From Anaerolineales bacterium (GTDB lineage: Bacteria > Chloroflexota > Anaerolineae > Aggregatilineales > UBA2796), in NCBI GenBank assembly GCA_015075625.1, contig JABTTZ010000001.1, positions 186,001 through 250,000 on the forward strand: DNA of 64,000 nucleotides, given 5' to 3'. Shown here one piece after another: positions 1-10,555 of this stretch (positions are counted from its first letter, which is position 1; every line of letters starts with the position of its first letter). The position numbers and the translations under genes were made by a program. The notes under the pieces are model-generated. The model searched no databases. It had not been told where the DNA came from and saw only the letters and a list, made by a program, of their open reading frames with translations.

Positions 1-317
1 TATTCGCTTGGGGTCAACGTTGCCAGCACATCCCACGCCCGTACAAGCTGCTCCATAATGCGCGAGACTCGCGCCATCATTTTGAAGGCGGGTGGAAGGT
101 CATCGGCTTTGATCTGTTCGCGGGCGCCACGCAGTTCATGGATCATCAACGTCATCCATAATTCGCTGGTTTGGTGCTGGATGATGAACAGCAGTTCATT
201 GTGATCGGAACTGAGCGGGTGTTGGGCGCTGAGAAGGGCATCCAGACCGAGGTAATCGCCATAACTCATCTCGCCGCTGAAATCTAATTTTGCGCCATCG
301 GTGTCGTGGGTGGTCAT
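1..317 (-). CDS. kynA: Tryptophan 2,3-dioxygenase, N-terminal part (cut by window edge)
   Basis: Heme enzyme that opens the indole ring of tryptophan to N-formylkynurenine, the first step of the kynurenine route. The ATG is at 317-315 and the frame stays open for 105 codons to the left edge, so the C-terminal part lies outside the window. The visible part has the family's N-terminal signature: [18 protein letters not shown] (residues 17-34), then [14 protein letters not shown], where His48 corresponds to the active-site histidine of known dioxygenases, and an [10 protein letters not shown] helix. It is the last minus-strand gene after leuC, the terpene synthase and leuD, 171 bp downstream of leuD. 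Family assignment is by recognised motif; the heme ligand is not in view. Confidence 0.88.
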   Translation of the reverse strand, partial: MTTHDTDGAKLDFSGEMSYGDYLGLDALLSAQHPLSSDHNELLFIIQHQTSELWMTLMIHELRGAREQIKADDLPPAFKMMARVSRIMEQLVRAWDVLATLTPSE

Positions 318-488
318 ATTACGAATGATCCTTGATAAACGTTATAAACGCGGGCTTTTTATGTTCTTGCCCCTCTCCCCCTTCTCCCAGAAAGGGGACT
401 GAGGGGGCGACACGACCTCATAGACGATACGAACAGCCCGCTCATCCCCTACTTTTAACCGATAGGGAGAGGATAGGGTTTTCGGCGG

Positions 489-1097
489 TTAGGCTGTGGT
501 GACGACGCGCCCGGCGTGGGCAGCTTCGTAGGCAGCGATCTTGTCCTCTTGCTTATGAATGTACCCCAATTGATCAACGCCATCCAAGAGGCAGCGGCGG
601 GCAAAGCCATCAATCGGGAATCCCACGGCCCGCCCGTCAGGGAGGGTGATTGTCTGCGCTTCCAGATCAACATAAACGCTGGTTTGAGGGTCTTCCGCGG
701 CAAGGGTGATCAACTGCTGGTGCGTCTCAGGATCGACCTGAATGGGGAGCAAGCCGTTTTTGAGGGCGTTGTTGCGGAAAATATCGGCAAAGTACGTGCT
801 GATCACCGCCTTAAACCCATAGCCGGTGAGCGCCCAAACGGCGTGTTCGCGGGAACTGCCGCAGCCAAAGTTGTGTCCGGCGATGAGGACACTTGCCCCC
901 GCCGCTTCTGGTTGGTTTAAGGGGAAATCCGCACGGGGCGACCCGTCCGCCTCATAGCGCCAATCGGAAAAAAGGGATGCACCCAAGCCCTGTGCGCTTG
1001 TCGTTTTTAGAAAGCGGGCGGGGATAATCTGATCGGTATCCGTGTTTTCGATGGGCAGGGCGACAATTTTGCCGCTAAAGGGGGTCAGTGCGTCCAT
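489..1097 (-). CDS. leuD: 3-isopropylmalate dehydratase small subunit
   Basis: Small subunit of isopropylmalate isomerase, which with LeuC converts 2- to 3-isopropylmalate in leucine synthesis. The 202-residue product has the usual family length. It starts [12 protein letters not shown] and carries the swivelling-domain motifs [26 protein letters not shown] and [14 protein letters not shown]. The reading frame is open further upstream, but that extension has no family similarity, so the ATG at 1097-1095 is chosen; no strong ribosome site precedes it. The partner gene leuC is normally adjacent. Here the two are separated by a terpene synthase gene on the same strand. Confidence 0.95.
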   Translation of the reverse strand: MDALTPFSGKIVALPIENTDTDQIIPARFLKTTSAQGLGASLFSDWRYEADGSPRADFPLNQPEAAGASVLIAGHNFGCGSSREHAVWALTGYGFKAVISTYFADIFRNNALKNGLLPIQVDPETHQQLITLAAEDPQTSVYVDLEAQTITLPDGRAVGFPIDGFARRCLLDGVDQLGYIHKQEDKIAAYEAAHAGRVVTTA

Positions 1098-1239
1098 AGG
1101 TGATTCGTACTTTCTCAGAGGTTCGTTCGATAGCTGTATGGGGAAAACTTTAACGGGTTTTGGCGCAAGATACCATTGTGCAATTGCCAGAGGCAGAAAA
1201 AGAGGGAAAACGCAAAAAACGGTGAGGGGATACACACAC

Positions 1240-1275
1240 AGGGATGCTCTAACCAGATAGACTGGGCGCATCCCT
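1240..1275 (-). terminator. Hairpin between terpene synthase and leuD
   Basis: Perfect 8-bp inverted repeat, AGGGATGC at 1240-1247 and GCATCCCT at 1268-1275, starting 25 nt after the terpene synthase stop on the minus strand. No T-run follows, so it may be an RNA stabiliser or a weak terminator and not a classical intrinsic terminator. Confidence 0.35.
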
Positions 1276-1299
1276 ATGAATGGTTGTAAGCGATTCGCT

Positions 1300-2478
1300 C
1301 TAGGTAGGGTTAGTAGCGCCGTATTCTTCGGGGAGAGGCTGCCCACTCCGCAGCCGTTTTGTATAGCCACGCCGTTCGCGCCATCCCTGATCGGTTTGGA
1401 CAAAAATCGAGTTTGGGCGCTGGTAGCGGTTTGTGTCTAGTTCCCAAAACCACGAGGCGAGGGCAACGGAATACGCCTGACGGATATAGGATTCCACAGC
1501 GGGGCGTATTTCGGGGGAAAGTTTTGGTAGGATAGCTTGCAGCATCGTGCAAACGCGCTGAAACTCATGACAGGCATCGTTCATGTAGGAGAGGCTGGCG
1601 ACAATGGCATCTTCAAAGGAAATCTCGCGCTGTTCCATCATCACCGGAATCAGGTTGAATTCCTCCGCGTGATCGATCACTTCTTTTTCAAAGGAAAAGA
1701 ACTCATTGGCAATGCCGCCAATGAAGGCGCAGAGGTATTCCAAACGTTCACACTGCGCACGCACAGAAGCGGGTAGCGCCTCACGGCGTAGGTATAACCC
1801 CGTTGCAAACTCCATGTACCATGTCGTCACGAACATGCCGGAAATGTCGTTGCGTAGATCGATGAATTCACTAATCGTCAGATGCTTTCCGCGCACACTG
1901 CTGTTTTGATCGGTGACGGCATCCTTGAGGTGTTCCTTAAGGGCAACCATAAAGCACCGTATCCAATCTGGATCACCCTGTTCGCGGAGATCGTCTAGGA
2001 GATCGCGGGTGGCATTAACCACACCAAAAGCTGAGGGAGCAGTAGGAAGCGGATTCGCCCAACCACAAATCAGGGCAAAAAGCTCCTCCATCATACGTTT
2101 GCCGCGCAGTTTGGCGGCGGGGGCGAGTTCCTTTTGTAGTTCGTTGCTGATGGTGTCGTCAATGTAGAAAAGGATGAGATACGTTTTGTCGATGGCGGCA
2201 AGGCGGCGGCTGTCTGTCGTTTCAGGGTGAAGGTAAGCGCCCATCGTATTCGTATGGTCGCTGTAATCCTCCAACCAAATCCCGTGAGACCGCGCCCATA
2301 CTTCTACGGCTTGCTCTACGGCTACGGCGTGTGGATTGCGCTGGAAGGTTTTCGACCAGCGGGCAATCGTCATCAGCGAGAGATCGAGCCGTGGGCAGTC
2401 ATCGTGGGCAATGCAGGCTTGTAAGGCACGGTATTCGACAAACAGACGTTCGAGGTGAGTCGCCAAGGTACGTAACAT
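1300..2478 (-). CDS. Class I terpene synthase (terpene cyclase family)
   Basis: Likely a soluble metal-dependent terpene cyclase that ionises a prenyl diphosphate. From the ATG at 2478-2476 the product has 392 residues. ATG follows AAAGGGA by about 6 nt; the open frame upstream is AT-rich and holds a promoter, so it is not coding. Visible signatures are an aspartate-rich motif [10 protein letters not shown] (Asp107, Asp108), an NSE-type second metal motif NEFFSFEKE (Asn258, Ser262, Glu266, with Glu259 where Asp is usual) and the C-terminal Arg351-Tyr352 pair in WELDTNRYQ. Length and motif spacing match bacterial class I synthases. Substrate and product cannot be told from sequence, and no prenyltransferase or P450 lies nearby. 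It sits between leuC and leuD on the same strand. Confidence 0.87.
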   Translation of the reverse strand: MLRTLATHLERLFVEYRALQACIAHDDCPRLDLSLMTIARWSKTFQRNPHAVAVEQAVEVWARSHGIWLEDYSDHTNTMGAYLHPETTDSRRLAAIDKTYLILFYIDDTISNELQKELAPAAKLRGKRMMEELFALICGWANPLPTAPSAFGVVNATRDLLDDLREQGDPDWIRCFMVALKEHLKDAVTDQNSSVRGKHLTISEFIDLRNDISGMFVTTWYMEFATGLYLRREALPASVRAQCERLEYLCAFIGGIANEFFSFEKEVIDHAEEFNLIPVMMEQREISFEDAIVASLSYMNDACHEFQRVCTMLQAILPKLSPEIRPAVESYIRQAYSVALASWFWELDTNRYQRPNSIFVQTDQGWRERRGYTKRLRSGQPLPEEYGATNPT

Positions 2479-2530
2479 GGCAGTCCCTTTCGCAGCACAT
2501 ATCGAACTTCTGTACTTGTAGCACCTCTTT

Positions 2531-2559
2531 ATTATCTTCATAAATATAACTTTTGTCAA
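2531..2559 (-). promoter_or_regulatory. Predicted sigma-70-type promoter for the terpene synthase
   Basis: On the minus strand a perfect -35 TTGACA (2559-2554), a 17-bp spacer and a -10 GATAAT (2536-2531) lie about 50 bp before the terpene synthase ATG, in a locally AT-rich stretch. A second TTGACA lies just upstream at 2567-2562. This suggests transcription independent of leuC. Confidence 0.6.
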
Positions 2560-2671
2560 TATGTCAAAAGTGTGTTCCAAAATAATAACAGAGATGGTGA
2601 ACGAAACAGACGCAGATATGAAATCGTTATAGATAACCCTGAGAGATCGCCACACAGGGGCTATTACAAAT

Positions 2672-2812
2672 AGACCTTACGCAGTTGAAGATGTTTACCG
2701 TGTATTCATGGAAAGGGGAAGTTTGAGGGGGAAGCCCCCTCAAAAAATAGATACCCCCCTTTTTGTACTGGGAGAAGGGAGGTAGGGGGACGAGGGCAAG
2801 TGCGTAACGCCT
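2672..2812. repeat. MITE-like repeat, family 1 (copy A)
   Basis: A 141-bp element with imperfect terminal inverted repeats, AGACCTTACGCA at the left and TGCGTAACGCCT at the right. It contains an internal hairpin (TTTGAGGGGG/CCCCCTCAAA). It closely matches copies at 50335-50736 and 55059-55215. It fills most of the 406-bp gap between the terpene synthase and leuC. The rest of that gap is the terpene synthase promoter and a C-rich stretch (about 2836-2880) shared with other intergenic regions. No clear target duplication remains. Confidence 0.65.
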
Positions 2813-2884
2813 AAAGGTATTGAGATGTGGGATTCAGAACCCCTATCCCCCCCTGCCCCTTTCCCTGTACACAGGGAAAAGGAG

Positions 2885-4312
<1,428 letters not shown>

Positions 4313-4522
4313 CTGCTCTGCCTCTTGCTAAATCAATTAGGGTTGGTTGTTGATGCGATTCGGCAATCATAGCGCGTTTGAGGGGGAAAATTCAATTGTG
4401 CAGGGGACAAAACAAAAAATCCCGCGCCTTTTTCTGGGTGTGGGCGTTTTCTCTGTGAACGCTGGGCAAAGGTAATGAAACCGTGAGGATTCCCGCACTC
4501 TGATCGGGTATGATTCTGAATC

Positions 4523-6478
4523 ATGATTACGGTAGATTCCCTCATCGGCTTTCTGAAGCAGATCAACGAAGTGCTGACCGCCGCTACGGTGATTGTCGCC
4601 TTCTCGATGCTGCTGTACCACATCACGCACGGCTTTCATGACCGTGTAACGCGCACCTCGGCGCTGCTGCTCGCCTGCGTCACGATCATTTATGTGGGTG
4701 ATGTGTTCGTCAACATCAGCCGCAACCCCGCCAGCACCGAAAACTGGCTGCGTTTTGAGTGGCTTGGTTTGGGTTTTGCGCCGCCTGCGCTGTTTCATCT
4801 TTCCGATGCGCTTCTCTCTACTACGGGGCTGCGCTCACGCGGACGGCGGCGGCGGGTGGTGCGCCTGCTCTATCTGATTGGCGCGACGTTTGTTTTTGCC
4901 GCCGCCTTTACCGATCTGATCGTGCGCGATCTGGTCATGCGCCCCGCTGCGCTCATGCAGCCCGGAGCGCTCTTTGAGTTGTATGTTATTTTCTTTGTTA
5001 GCGTGTCTAGTTTCGCGCTGAACAACGTCCTTCGCGCCCGCCGCCGCTGCCTTACCCGCGCCACCCGCCGCCGCATGAGCTACCTTCTGTTCGCCCTAAT
5101 CACCCCCGTTGCCGGAATTTTCCCCTACACCCTGCTGTTTAATCAGCCTGCTGAGGCACACCCGCTCTTGCTGTGGGCGTTGATCAATATCGGGAATTTT
5201 GGGATCGTCCTCATGCTGGCGCTTATGGCGTACCCGCTCTCCTTTTTCGGGGTGCGCAAGCCAGACCGCGTGATCAAAGCGGACTTGCTCAGTTTTATGC
5301 TGCGCGGTCCGGTGACGGGGATCGCCGTCTTGGTGGTAATTATGTTCGTCCCCCGCCTAAATGGAATCGGCGTACCGGGTGTGGAATTCATGCCTTTTGT
5401 AGCGGTGACGGTGGTCTTGGCGCTGCAATGGTCGTATACCGTCCTCATCCCATGGCTAGAGCGCGTTCTTATCTATGCGGGCGATGTGGAAAATGTGAGC
5501 CGCTTGAAAGATCTTAGCGATCACCTTCTGACACAGACCGACGCCGTGCAGTTGTTAGAGGCGAACCTCGCCGCCATTTGCGATTACCTCCGCGTGCCAA
5601 GCGCGTTTATCGTCACCTTCAATGGCGAAGGGGCAAAGCTGGCGCAGACGGTGGGATCGCTGACGCCGACCACAGAGCAACTGAGCGCCCCAGAATTTTT
5701 GACCATTGCCCGCAACGGGACGGGGACAGCCTTCAAACTGACGGCGTGGCAGTCGTTTTGGCTGACGACCCTTTATGCGGGCGAAAATGCCCGCCCGGCA
5801 GGGGTGTTGGGCATTTGGGCGCGTTCGCCGCTGCTCGATTTGCGCCCCGATGAAGAAACCCTCTACAAAACGCTCATCGGGCGGATTGCCCGTGTTTTAA
5901 ACGACATCCGGCTGCAAGAGGAACTCGTCGCCCGCGTGGATGATCTGTTGGAAGATACAGAGAATGTAGCCGCTGGCAGCCTGCGCCTTGATTACATAGG
6001 GGCAGTGGCTCAACTTGCCGCCCAAACAAGACAAAACAGTGTGGATCAGCCGGATTTTCCCGATCTGATCCGCGATGCCCTGCGTGATTATTGGGGCGGG
6101 GCGCGGCTTACCGATGACCGTCTGACCAACTTGAAACTTGTTGAGCAGTTGTTGCCCGATAATGAGGGAAAACCAGCCCAAGCCGTCCGCGCCATGCTGA
6201 CAAAGGCGATTGAGCGGCTGCGCCCCGAAGGTCAGCGCAGCCTGACACTCCCCGAGTGGACGCTCTATAATGTGGTGGAGATGCGTTTTGTGCAGGGGAA
6301 AAAGGTGCGCGATGTGGCACGGCAGCTATCACGCGGGGAGGCGGATATTTACCGCAAGCAAAAGATCGCCATTGATCAGATTGCCCAAACCATTGCCGAG
6401 ATGGAACGCGCCGCGTTGCAGGACTCGCCATTACCCCCCATGCCTCTTGAGGCAAGCCCCTCTCGGATGACCTCATGA
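4523..6478 (+). CDS. Membrane sensor: N-terminal 7TM-like region, GAF-like middle, C-terminal HTH-like domain
   Basis: A 651-residue integral membrane protein. About the first 320 residues contain roughly eight hydrophobic helices resembling the 7TM sensor region found on some histidine kinases. Residues about 335-470 look like a cytoplasmic GAF-type domain (a regulatory ligand-binding fold). The C-terminal third has no kinase H- or N-box. Instead, a segment around residues 575-630 (EWTLYNVVEMRF...KKVRDVARQLSRGEADIYRKQK) reads like a sigma-region-4 or winged-helix type domain. Known domain types suggest membrane sensing linked to DNA binding or protein interaction, but the function is inferred. 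Its stop codon overlaps the tsaE start (ATGA), so the two are probably translationally coupled. Confidence 0.6.
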   Translation: MITVDSLIGFLKQINEVLTAATVIVAFSMLLYHITHGFHDRVTRTSALLLACVTIIYVGDVFVNISRNPASTENWLRFEWLGLGFAPPALFHLSDALLSTTGLRSRGRRRRVVRLLYLIGATFVFAAAFTDLIVRDLVMRPAALMQPGALFELYVIFFVSVSSFALNNVLRARRRCLTRATRRRMSYLLFALITPVAGIFPYTLLFNQPAEAHPLLLWALINIGNFGIVLMLALMAYPLSFFGVRKPDRVIKADLLSFMLRGPVTGIAVLVVIMFVPRLNGIGVPGVEFMPFVAVTVVLALQWSYTVLIPWLERVLIYAGDVENVSRLKDLSDHLLTQTDAVQLLEANLAAICDYLRVPSAFIVTFNGEGAKLAQTVGSLTPTTEQLSAPEFLTIARNGTGTAFKLTAWQSFWLTTLYAGENARPAGVLGIWARSPLLDLRPDEETLYKTLIGRIARVLNDIRLQEELVARVDDLLEDTENVAAGSLRLDYIGAVAQLAAQTRQNSVDQPDFPDLIRDALRDYWGGARLTDDRLTNLKLVEQLLPDNEGKPAQAVRAMLTKAIERLRPEGQRSLTLPEWTLYNVVEMRFVQGKKVRDVARQLSRGEADIYRKQKIAIDQIAQTIAEMERAALQDSPLPPMPLEASPSRMTS

Positions 6479-6981
6479 TCCCTCCGCCAGTAGAAACGCT
6501 TCTCTTAAACAGCGCCTCTCGCGAGGCAACACTGGCAATCGGGGTGCAGATCGGGCGGCTTCTCAGCGGTGGGGAGGTGATCTGTCTTTCTGGTGATCTG
6601 GGCGCGGGGAAAACGGCACTCGCTGTGGGTATTGGCGCGGGGTGGGGCGTCAGCGAGGCTGTTCACAGCCCGACCTTCGTCTTTGTTCACGAGCATCGGC
6701 GGGCAAGCGGCGAGCGTTTATACCATATTGACGCTTATCGTCTGCGCGGGGTGGACGATGCCGAGAGCATTGGCTTGGAGGATATTATTGGTGGGGATGA
6801 TCCTGTTCTCCTTGAATGGGCAGAGCGAGTCGCCGTGCTGATCCCATCGGAGGCGCTCTGGATTCGCCTTGAGGCTCAGGCAGAGTCCCCCGACGAGCGA
6901 GCGATCACCCTTTCGGCAAGCGTCGGGCGCGGGTTGTTCCTTCTGCGGCGTTTGGCTGAGACACACAGTGACAAGGGCTGA
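6475..6981 (+). CDS. tsaE: tRNA threonylcarbamoyladenosine biosynthesis ATPase TsaE
   Basis: P-loop ATPase that works with TsaB and TsaD in making t6A at position 37 of ANN-decoding tRNAs. The 168 residues include Walker A GDLGAGKT (40-47), the family segment HSPTFVFVHEH and the HIDAYRLRG motif, followed by LEWAERV. The ATG overlaps the preceding gene's TGA by 4 bp, an unusual partner for tsaE. tsaB and tsaD are not in the window. Confidence 0.93.
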   Translation: MIPPPVETLLLNSASREATLAIGVQIGRLLSGGEVICLSGDLGAGKTALAVGIGAGWGVSEAVHSPTFVFVHEHRRASGERLYHIDAYRLRGVDDAESIGLEDIIGGDDPVLLEWAERVAVLIPSEALWIRLEAQAESPDERAITLSASVGRGLFLLRRLAETHSDKG

Positions 6982-7085
6982 GGCGAAAAATGAGTGTTTT
7001 GTATCGAAATGCTTTCGGTTGGGTTATCATGTGCGGTTGAAGGTCTCTTTCTCGCACACTGCTCTTTACATTGAAGGTTTTTGGT

Positions 7086-7748
7086 ATGGGTCTGCCTTAT
7101 TCGCGTCGTTCACGTCGTTCGTTATCCTTGTGGCAGTTGATTCTGATGGTGGCGGGCGTTGTCCTAATCGTCGTTTCTGCCCAACAACTTCTCAGTCAGG
7201 TAGGGTCGGTCATACCCACCACCAGCCCAACCCTCTCACCGGGGGTTACCCCCACCCTTCCCACCAGTTTGGCGCGGACGGATGTCCTGCCCACTCCCAC
7301 CGTTGATCACAGCGTCCCCCCGCGCTACCTTGTGTTTCCGGCTGCTTCGCTCACCAGCCGGATCATTGAGGCAATCCGCACCGATACAACATGGGAAACC
7401 CGCTATCTGGGTGATTCGGTGGGGCATTTGGAAGGGACAAGCTGGTTCGATAACGAGCAGGGCAATATCGTCCTTGCCGGACATGTCGAAAGCGCCACCG
7501 GAGCGCCCGGACCGTTCGCCTTCCTCTTTAAGGTGAACAAAGACGATCTGGTGATTCTGCAAGAGGGGGCGGTGAGCAAATACTACCGCGTCACCGAGAT
7601 CATCCAGGCTAAACCGGATGATGTCTACCTGACGGAGCAAAACGGCTCAGGGCGGCTGACGATGATCACCTGTACGGAGTACGACTACAAAGAGCGGACA
7701 TACAATGGGCGGTTGGTGGTCATTGCCGAGCCGCTGACGACGAATTAG
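7086..7748 (+). CDS. Sortase (class D/E-like transpeptidase)
   Basis: Cysteine transpeptidase expected to anchor surface proteins or act on the envelope. It has 220 residues from the ATG at 7086, preceded 8 nt upstream by GAAGG; an in-frame TTG 15 bp upstream is less likely. Residues 15-37 form an N-terminal membrane anchor, followed by a Thr/Pro-rich linker (42-72). The catalytic domain has the His of NIVLAGHVE (His133), the Cys of LTMITCTEYD (Cys196) and a nearby Arg (Arg204 or Arg209). No LPXTG-type sorting signal was noticed among the window's proteins, so its substrates are unknown. Confidence 0.9.
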   Translation: MGLPYSRRSRRSLSLWQLILMVAGVVLIVVSAQQLLSQVGSVIPTTSPTLSPGVTPTLPTSLARTDVLPTPTVDHSVPPRYLVFPAASLTSRIIEAIRTDTTWETRYLGDSVGHLEGTSWFDNEQGNIVLAGHVESATGAPGPFAFLFKVNKDDLVILQEGAVSKYYRVTEIIQAKPDDVYLTEQNGSGRLTMITCTEYDYKERTYNGRLVVIAEPLTTN

Positions 7749-7903
7749 GTTCTGAACCAATGAACCAAAACATCAACACAGCCTAACTGTTTGGGGAGCA
7801 AATCCAATCCGCCTCGTCACCCTCGTTCCCTTGCCTTGCCTTGAGGCTGAGGGACAGGGATAACCTAGTTTCAATAAGAATTGAATCCAAAGAATTGACT
7901 CTT

Positions 7904-9187
7904 ATGCACCGACTTCGCGGGCTGTTCGCCGGCATGGATCGGCGGATGTTGCTGTTTTTGTTGCACACCGCCCTTTTGCAACTGGCAGTTTATGGGATCA
8001 CCGATGTGATCTTGAACTTTTATTTCGTCAGCCTCGGCTACGGATCAGATACCATCGGTATTTTGCAAGGCTTGGGGCGCGTCGGGGGGACAATCACCGG
8101 CATTCCACTGGGCATTGTCGCAGACCGGATGGGGGCGCGTCGCTTGACAATTCTCTGTGCCTTAGGGGTTGGGGCGAGTTATCTTCCGCTCATCTTCTTG
8201 CCCACTTTGCCCATGCTTGTTCTGAGCCGCTTTTTGTTTGGGGCGTTTTTTAATGCCATGTTCCTGGCTGGCGTGCCGCTCATTGCCCAACTGGTGGAAG
8301 CGCGTTACCGCACCCGCGCCTTTGCCACGTACCAGATCGTCGGCTTGACCGGAACATCTTTTGGGACAGCGTTGGGCGGCTTTTTGCCCTCGATTGTGGC
8401 ACGCTTATTCCCCACCGTCGTGCAAAGCGCAACCCTGCCGCCAGAGCAAACGATCTTTGCCTATGCTGGGGCGCTTTTTGCTGCGGGGCTTTTCAGCGCC
8501 CTCAGCGTGCTTCCCCTTCTGTTGTTTGCCGAGCCGGAAACCGCCGCCCAAACACGGGCGATCCAAAAGGCGAAAACAGGCGAAGACCAACCGCGCACCT
8601 TTACCCGCACCAACCTGTGGCGCATGACCTACCTTTCGCTGCCGATGATCACCTTTGGAATTACGGCGGGCATGACCTTTCCCTTCTATAACCTCTTTTT
8701 GCGGACGCGCTTTCACCAATCCGATGAGGTGGTGGGGACACTCCTCGGCGTGGCGTGGCTGATCATGGGGGCATCCAGTGTCCTCACCCCGCTGTGGGAT
8801 AAGCGCTTCGGGCGGGTGCGGGCGGCACTGATCCTGATGGGCATGGCAGCAGTGGCGTTTTTTGTCATGTCGGGGGCGGCGGTCTTGGCGGTGGGCGTCA
8901 TTGCCCTTTATTTTGCCGTCTCCCTACGGAACATGATCGTGCCGCTTTACCAACCGCTCTTTATCGAAAGTTTTCCGCCTTCCATGCGCAACATTGCCAG
9001 CGGGCTGAACTCCGTCCTGTGGAATGGGGGGTGGTTTCTCTCTAGCGCGGTCAGCGGGGCGCTCTTGCGCAATCACGGCTTTGGGTTGCTCTATGCCCTT
9101 GTGGGGGTGGGGGTTGCCACGACAGGCATCAGCATCTACCTGATCTTTCGCAACCGACCAACGAATGTCAGTCTGGAAATGGGGTAA
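7904..9187 (+). CDS. Major facilitator superfamily transporter
   Basis: A polytopic inner-membrane permease of 427 residues with about 12 hydrophobic helices. The loop after helix 2 reads GIPLGIVADRMGARR, the MFS motif-A region (typically GxxxDRxGRR). A central cytoplasmic loop of about 30 charged residues splits the two halves, as is usual for the fold. The ATG at 7904 is chosen; a TTG at 7841 would add 21 residues without hydrophobic character. The start is uncertain because the ribosome site is weak. The substrate cannot be inferred. It is followed after 3 bp by the WD40 gene, so the two are probably co-transcribed. Confidence 0.85.
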   Translation: MHRLRGLFAGMDRRMLLFLLHTALLQLAVYGITDVILNFYFVSLGYGSDTIGILQGLGRVGGTITGIPLGIVADRMGARRLTILCALGVGASYLPLIFLPTLPMLVLSRFLFGAFFNAMFLAGVPLIAQLVEARYRTRAFATYQIVGLTGTSFGTALGGFLPSIVARLFPTVVQSATLPPEQTIFAYAGALFAAGLFSALSVLPLLLFAEPETAAQTRAIQKAKTGEDQPRTFTRTNLWRMTYLSLPMITFGITAGMTFPFYNLFLRTRFHQSDEVVGTLLGVAWLIMGASSVLTPLWDKRFGRVRAALILMGMAAVAFFVMSGAAVLAVGVIALYFAVSLRNMIVPLYQPLFIESFPPSMRNIASGLNSVLWNGGWFLSSAVSGALLRNHGFGLLYALVGVGVATTGISIYLIFRNRPTNVSLEMG

Positions 9188-9190
9188 ACC

Positions 9191-10555
9191 ATGAATCATC
9201 GCGGGAGTGGGGTTGGTTTCGGGGGGATGATTGCCCTGATCGTGATCGCCTTGATCCTCGGCGGGCGTACCGCCCCCTCGCGTCCCGCGCAAGCCGAGAC
9301 GCGCACTCCATCGCTAACCGCCTCCTCCACCGCCCCGCTAAGCGCCACCGAGATGGAGGCGACGCTGAACGCGGCAATCGAGGCACGCTTCACCGAGACG
9401 GCATTCGTCCGACGGACGGTGGATTACCAAACGGCAACGGCGCAGTTCTTGGCGACGGTAAACCTTCGCTTCAATCGAGCGCTCACGGCGACGGCACTTG
9501 CTCCGGCGCGGACGCTCGCTGCCTTGCAGGGGTTGGCGCTGCTCTCGTTGGCAACCATCGAACAAATTACTCAAGTGGGCAGCTACCGAACCGTTTTCGC
9601 TGTGAATGCGCTCAGCCTTAGCCCCGATGGGATGATCCTCGCTATGGTCAGCAACACGGAGACGGGCGTCCGTCTTGTGGAGGTCAGTTCCGGGCGGGAG
9701 ATCAACGCGCTCTTGCCCCTTTCGGTTGCCACCCCCACCCCCACAACGGTGATTCTCAGCACCCTGACGCCGACACCGACGCCCATCCCCACCATTGAAG
9801 GACCGGTGGGCATGTACAGTGTTTCCTTCAGTCCGGGCGAGACTGCCGATGGCGTCCGTATTGCGGGCGGCAATGCCTTAGGCAACATTTACGTGTGGGA
9901 TGCGATCACCGGTGAGGAACTGCTCTTTCTGCCCGGTCATGCCGGAATCGTCTTTACGCTTGCCTTCAGCCCCGATGGGTCGATCTTGGCATCGGGGAGC
10001 GCCGATGGGACGGTGCGCCTCTGGGATGTGGCGACGGGTCGCCCGTTAGGGCGCTTAGTGGGGCATAACAGCGCGGTGAGCAGCCTTGCCTTCAGCCCCG
10101 ATGGATCGCTGTTGGCGTCGGGAGCGCTTGGCGGGCGTGCCGTCCGCCTTTGGACGGTGCGAACGGGACAGCCAGCGGGTCTGCTGCAAGGGCATACGGG
10201 TGGTGTGCTAAGTGTTGCCTTCAGCCCCGATGGGACACGCCTTGCCAGCGGCAGCCGCGATGGGACGATTCGCCTCTGGGATAGTGATCTGCGGCAGAAA
10301 ACGCCTCTGTTTGTCTTGCCTGCCCCCAATGGAGTGACCCATCTCAGCTTTAGCCCCGACGGGACGATCTTAGCGGCGGGGGGCATCGCCCCAACGGTGA
10401 CCCTCTACGATCCCTTTGAGGGGCGCGTTGCCGCTGTTTTGGATGGGCATATCGGCGGGGTGACGGCACTCGGTTTTAGCCCCGATGGGACGCGCCTTGC
10501 CGCTGTCGGGCTGGATCGCATCATACGCTATTGGGGAGTCCGGCTGGTGCAGTGA
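9191..10555 (+). CDS. Secreted or anchored WD40-repeat protein
   Basis: A 454-residue protein with an N-terminal hydrophobic segment (residues 10-27; signal anchor) and about 110 residues of Ala/Thr-rich linker. A beta-propeller built from WD40 repeats follows. Repeats read like AFSPDGSILASGSADGTVRLWD and recur about seven times; one blade is interrupted by a Thr/Pro-rich insert (near 175-200). Such propellers act as protein-interaction platforms; no enzymatic domain is present. It starts 3 bp after the MFS gene stop, implying one operon, and its stop abuts the convergent HD-domain gene. Confidence 0.85.
   Translation: MNHRGSGVGFGGMIALIVIALILGGRTAPSRPAQAETRTPSLTASSTAPLSATEMEATLNAAIEARFTETAFVRRTVDYQTATAQFLATVNLRFNRALTATALAPARTLAALQGLALLSLATIEQITQVGSYRTVFAVNALSLSPDGMILAMVSNTETGVRLVEVSSGREINALLPLSVATPTPTTVILSTLTPTPTPIPTIEGPVGMYSVSFSPGETADGVRIAGGNALGNIYVWDAITGEELLFLPGHAGIVFTLAFSPDGSILASGSADGTVRLWDVATGRPLGRLVGHNSAVSSLAFSPDGSLLASGALGGRAVRLWTVRTGQPAGLLQGHTGGVLSVAFSPDGTRLASGSRDGTIRLWDSDLRQKTPLFVLPAPNGVTHLSFSPDGTILAAGGIAPTVTLYDPFEGRVAAVLDGHIGGVTALGFSPDGTRLAAVGLDRIIRYWGVRLVQ

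Noticed and set aside
1098-1403. Longer N-terminus for LeuD
   Set aside because: The product from 1097 already has full family length; the extension overlaps the terpene synthase end and shows no similarity.
2479-2655. Longer N-terminus for the terpene synthase
   Set aside because: The region is AT-rich, contains a promoter-like sequence, and a good ribosome site precedes the ATG at 2478.
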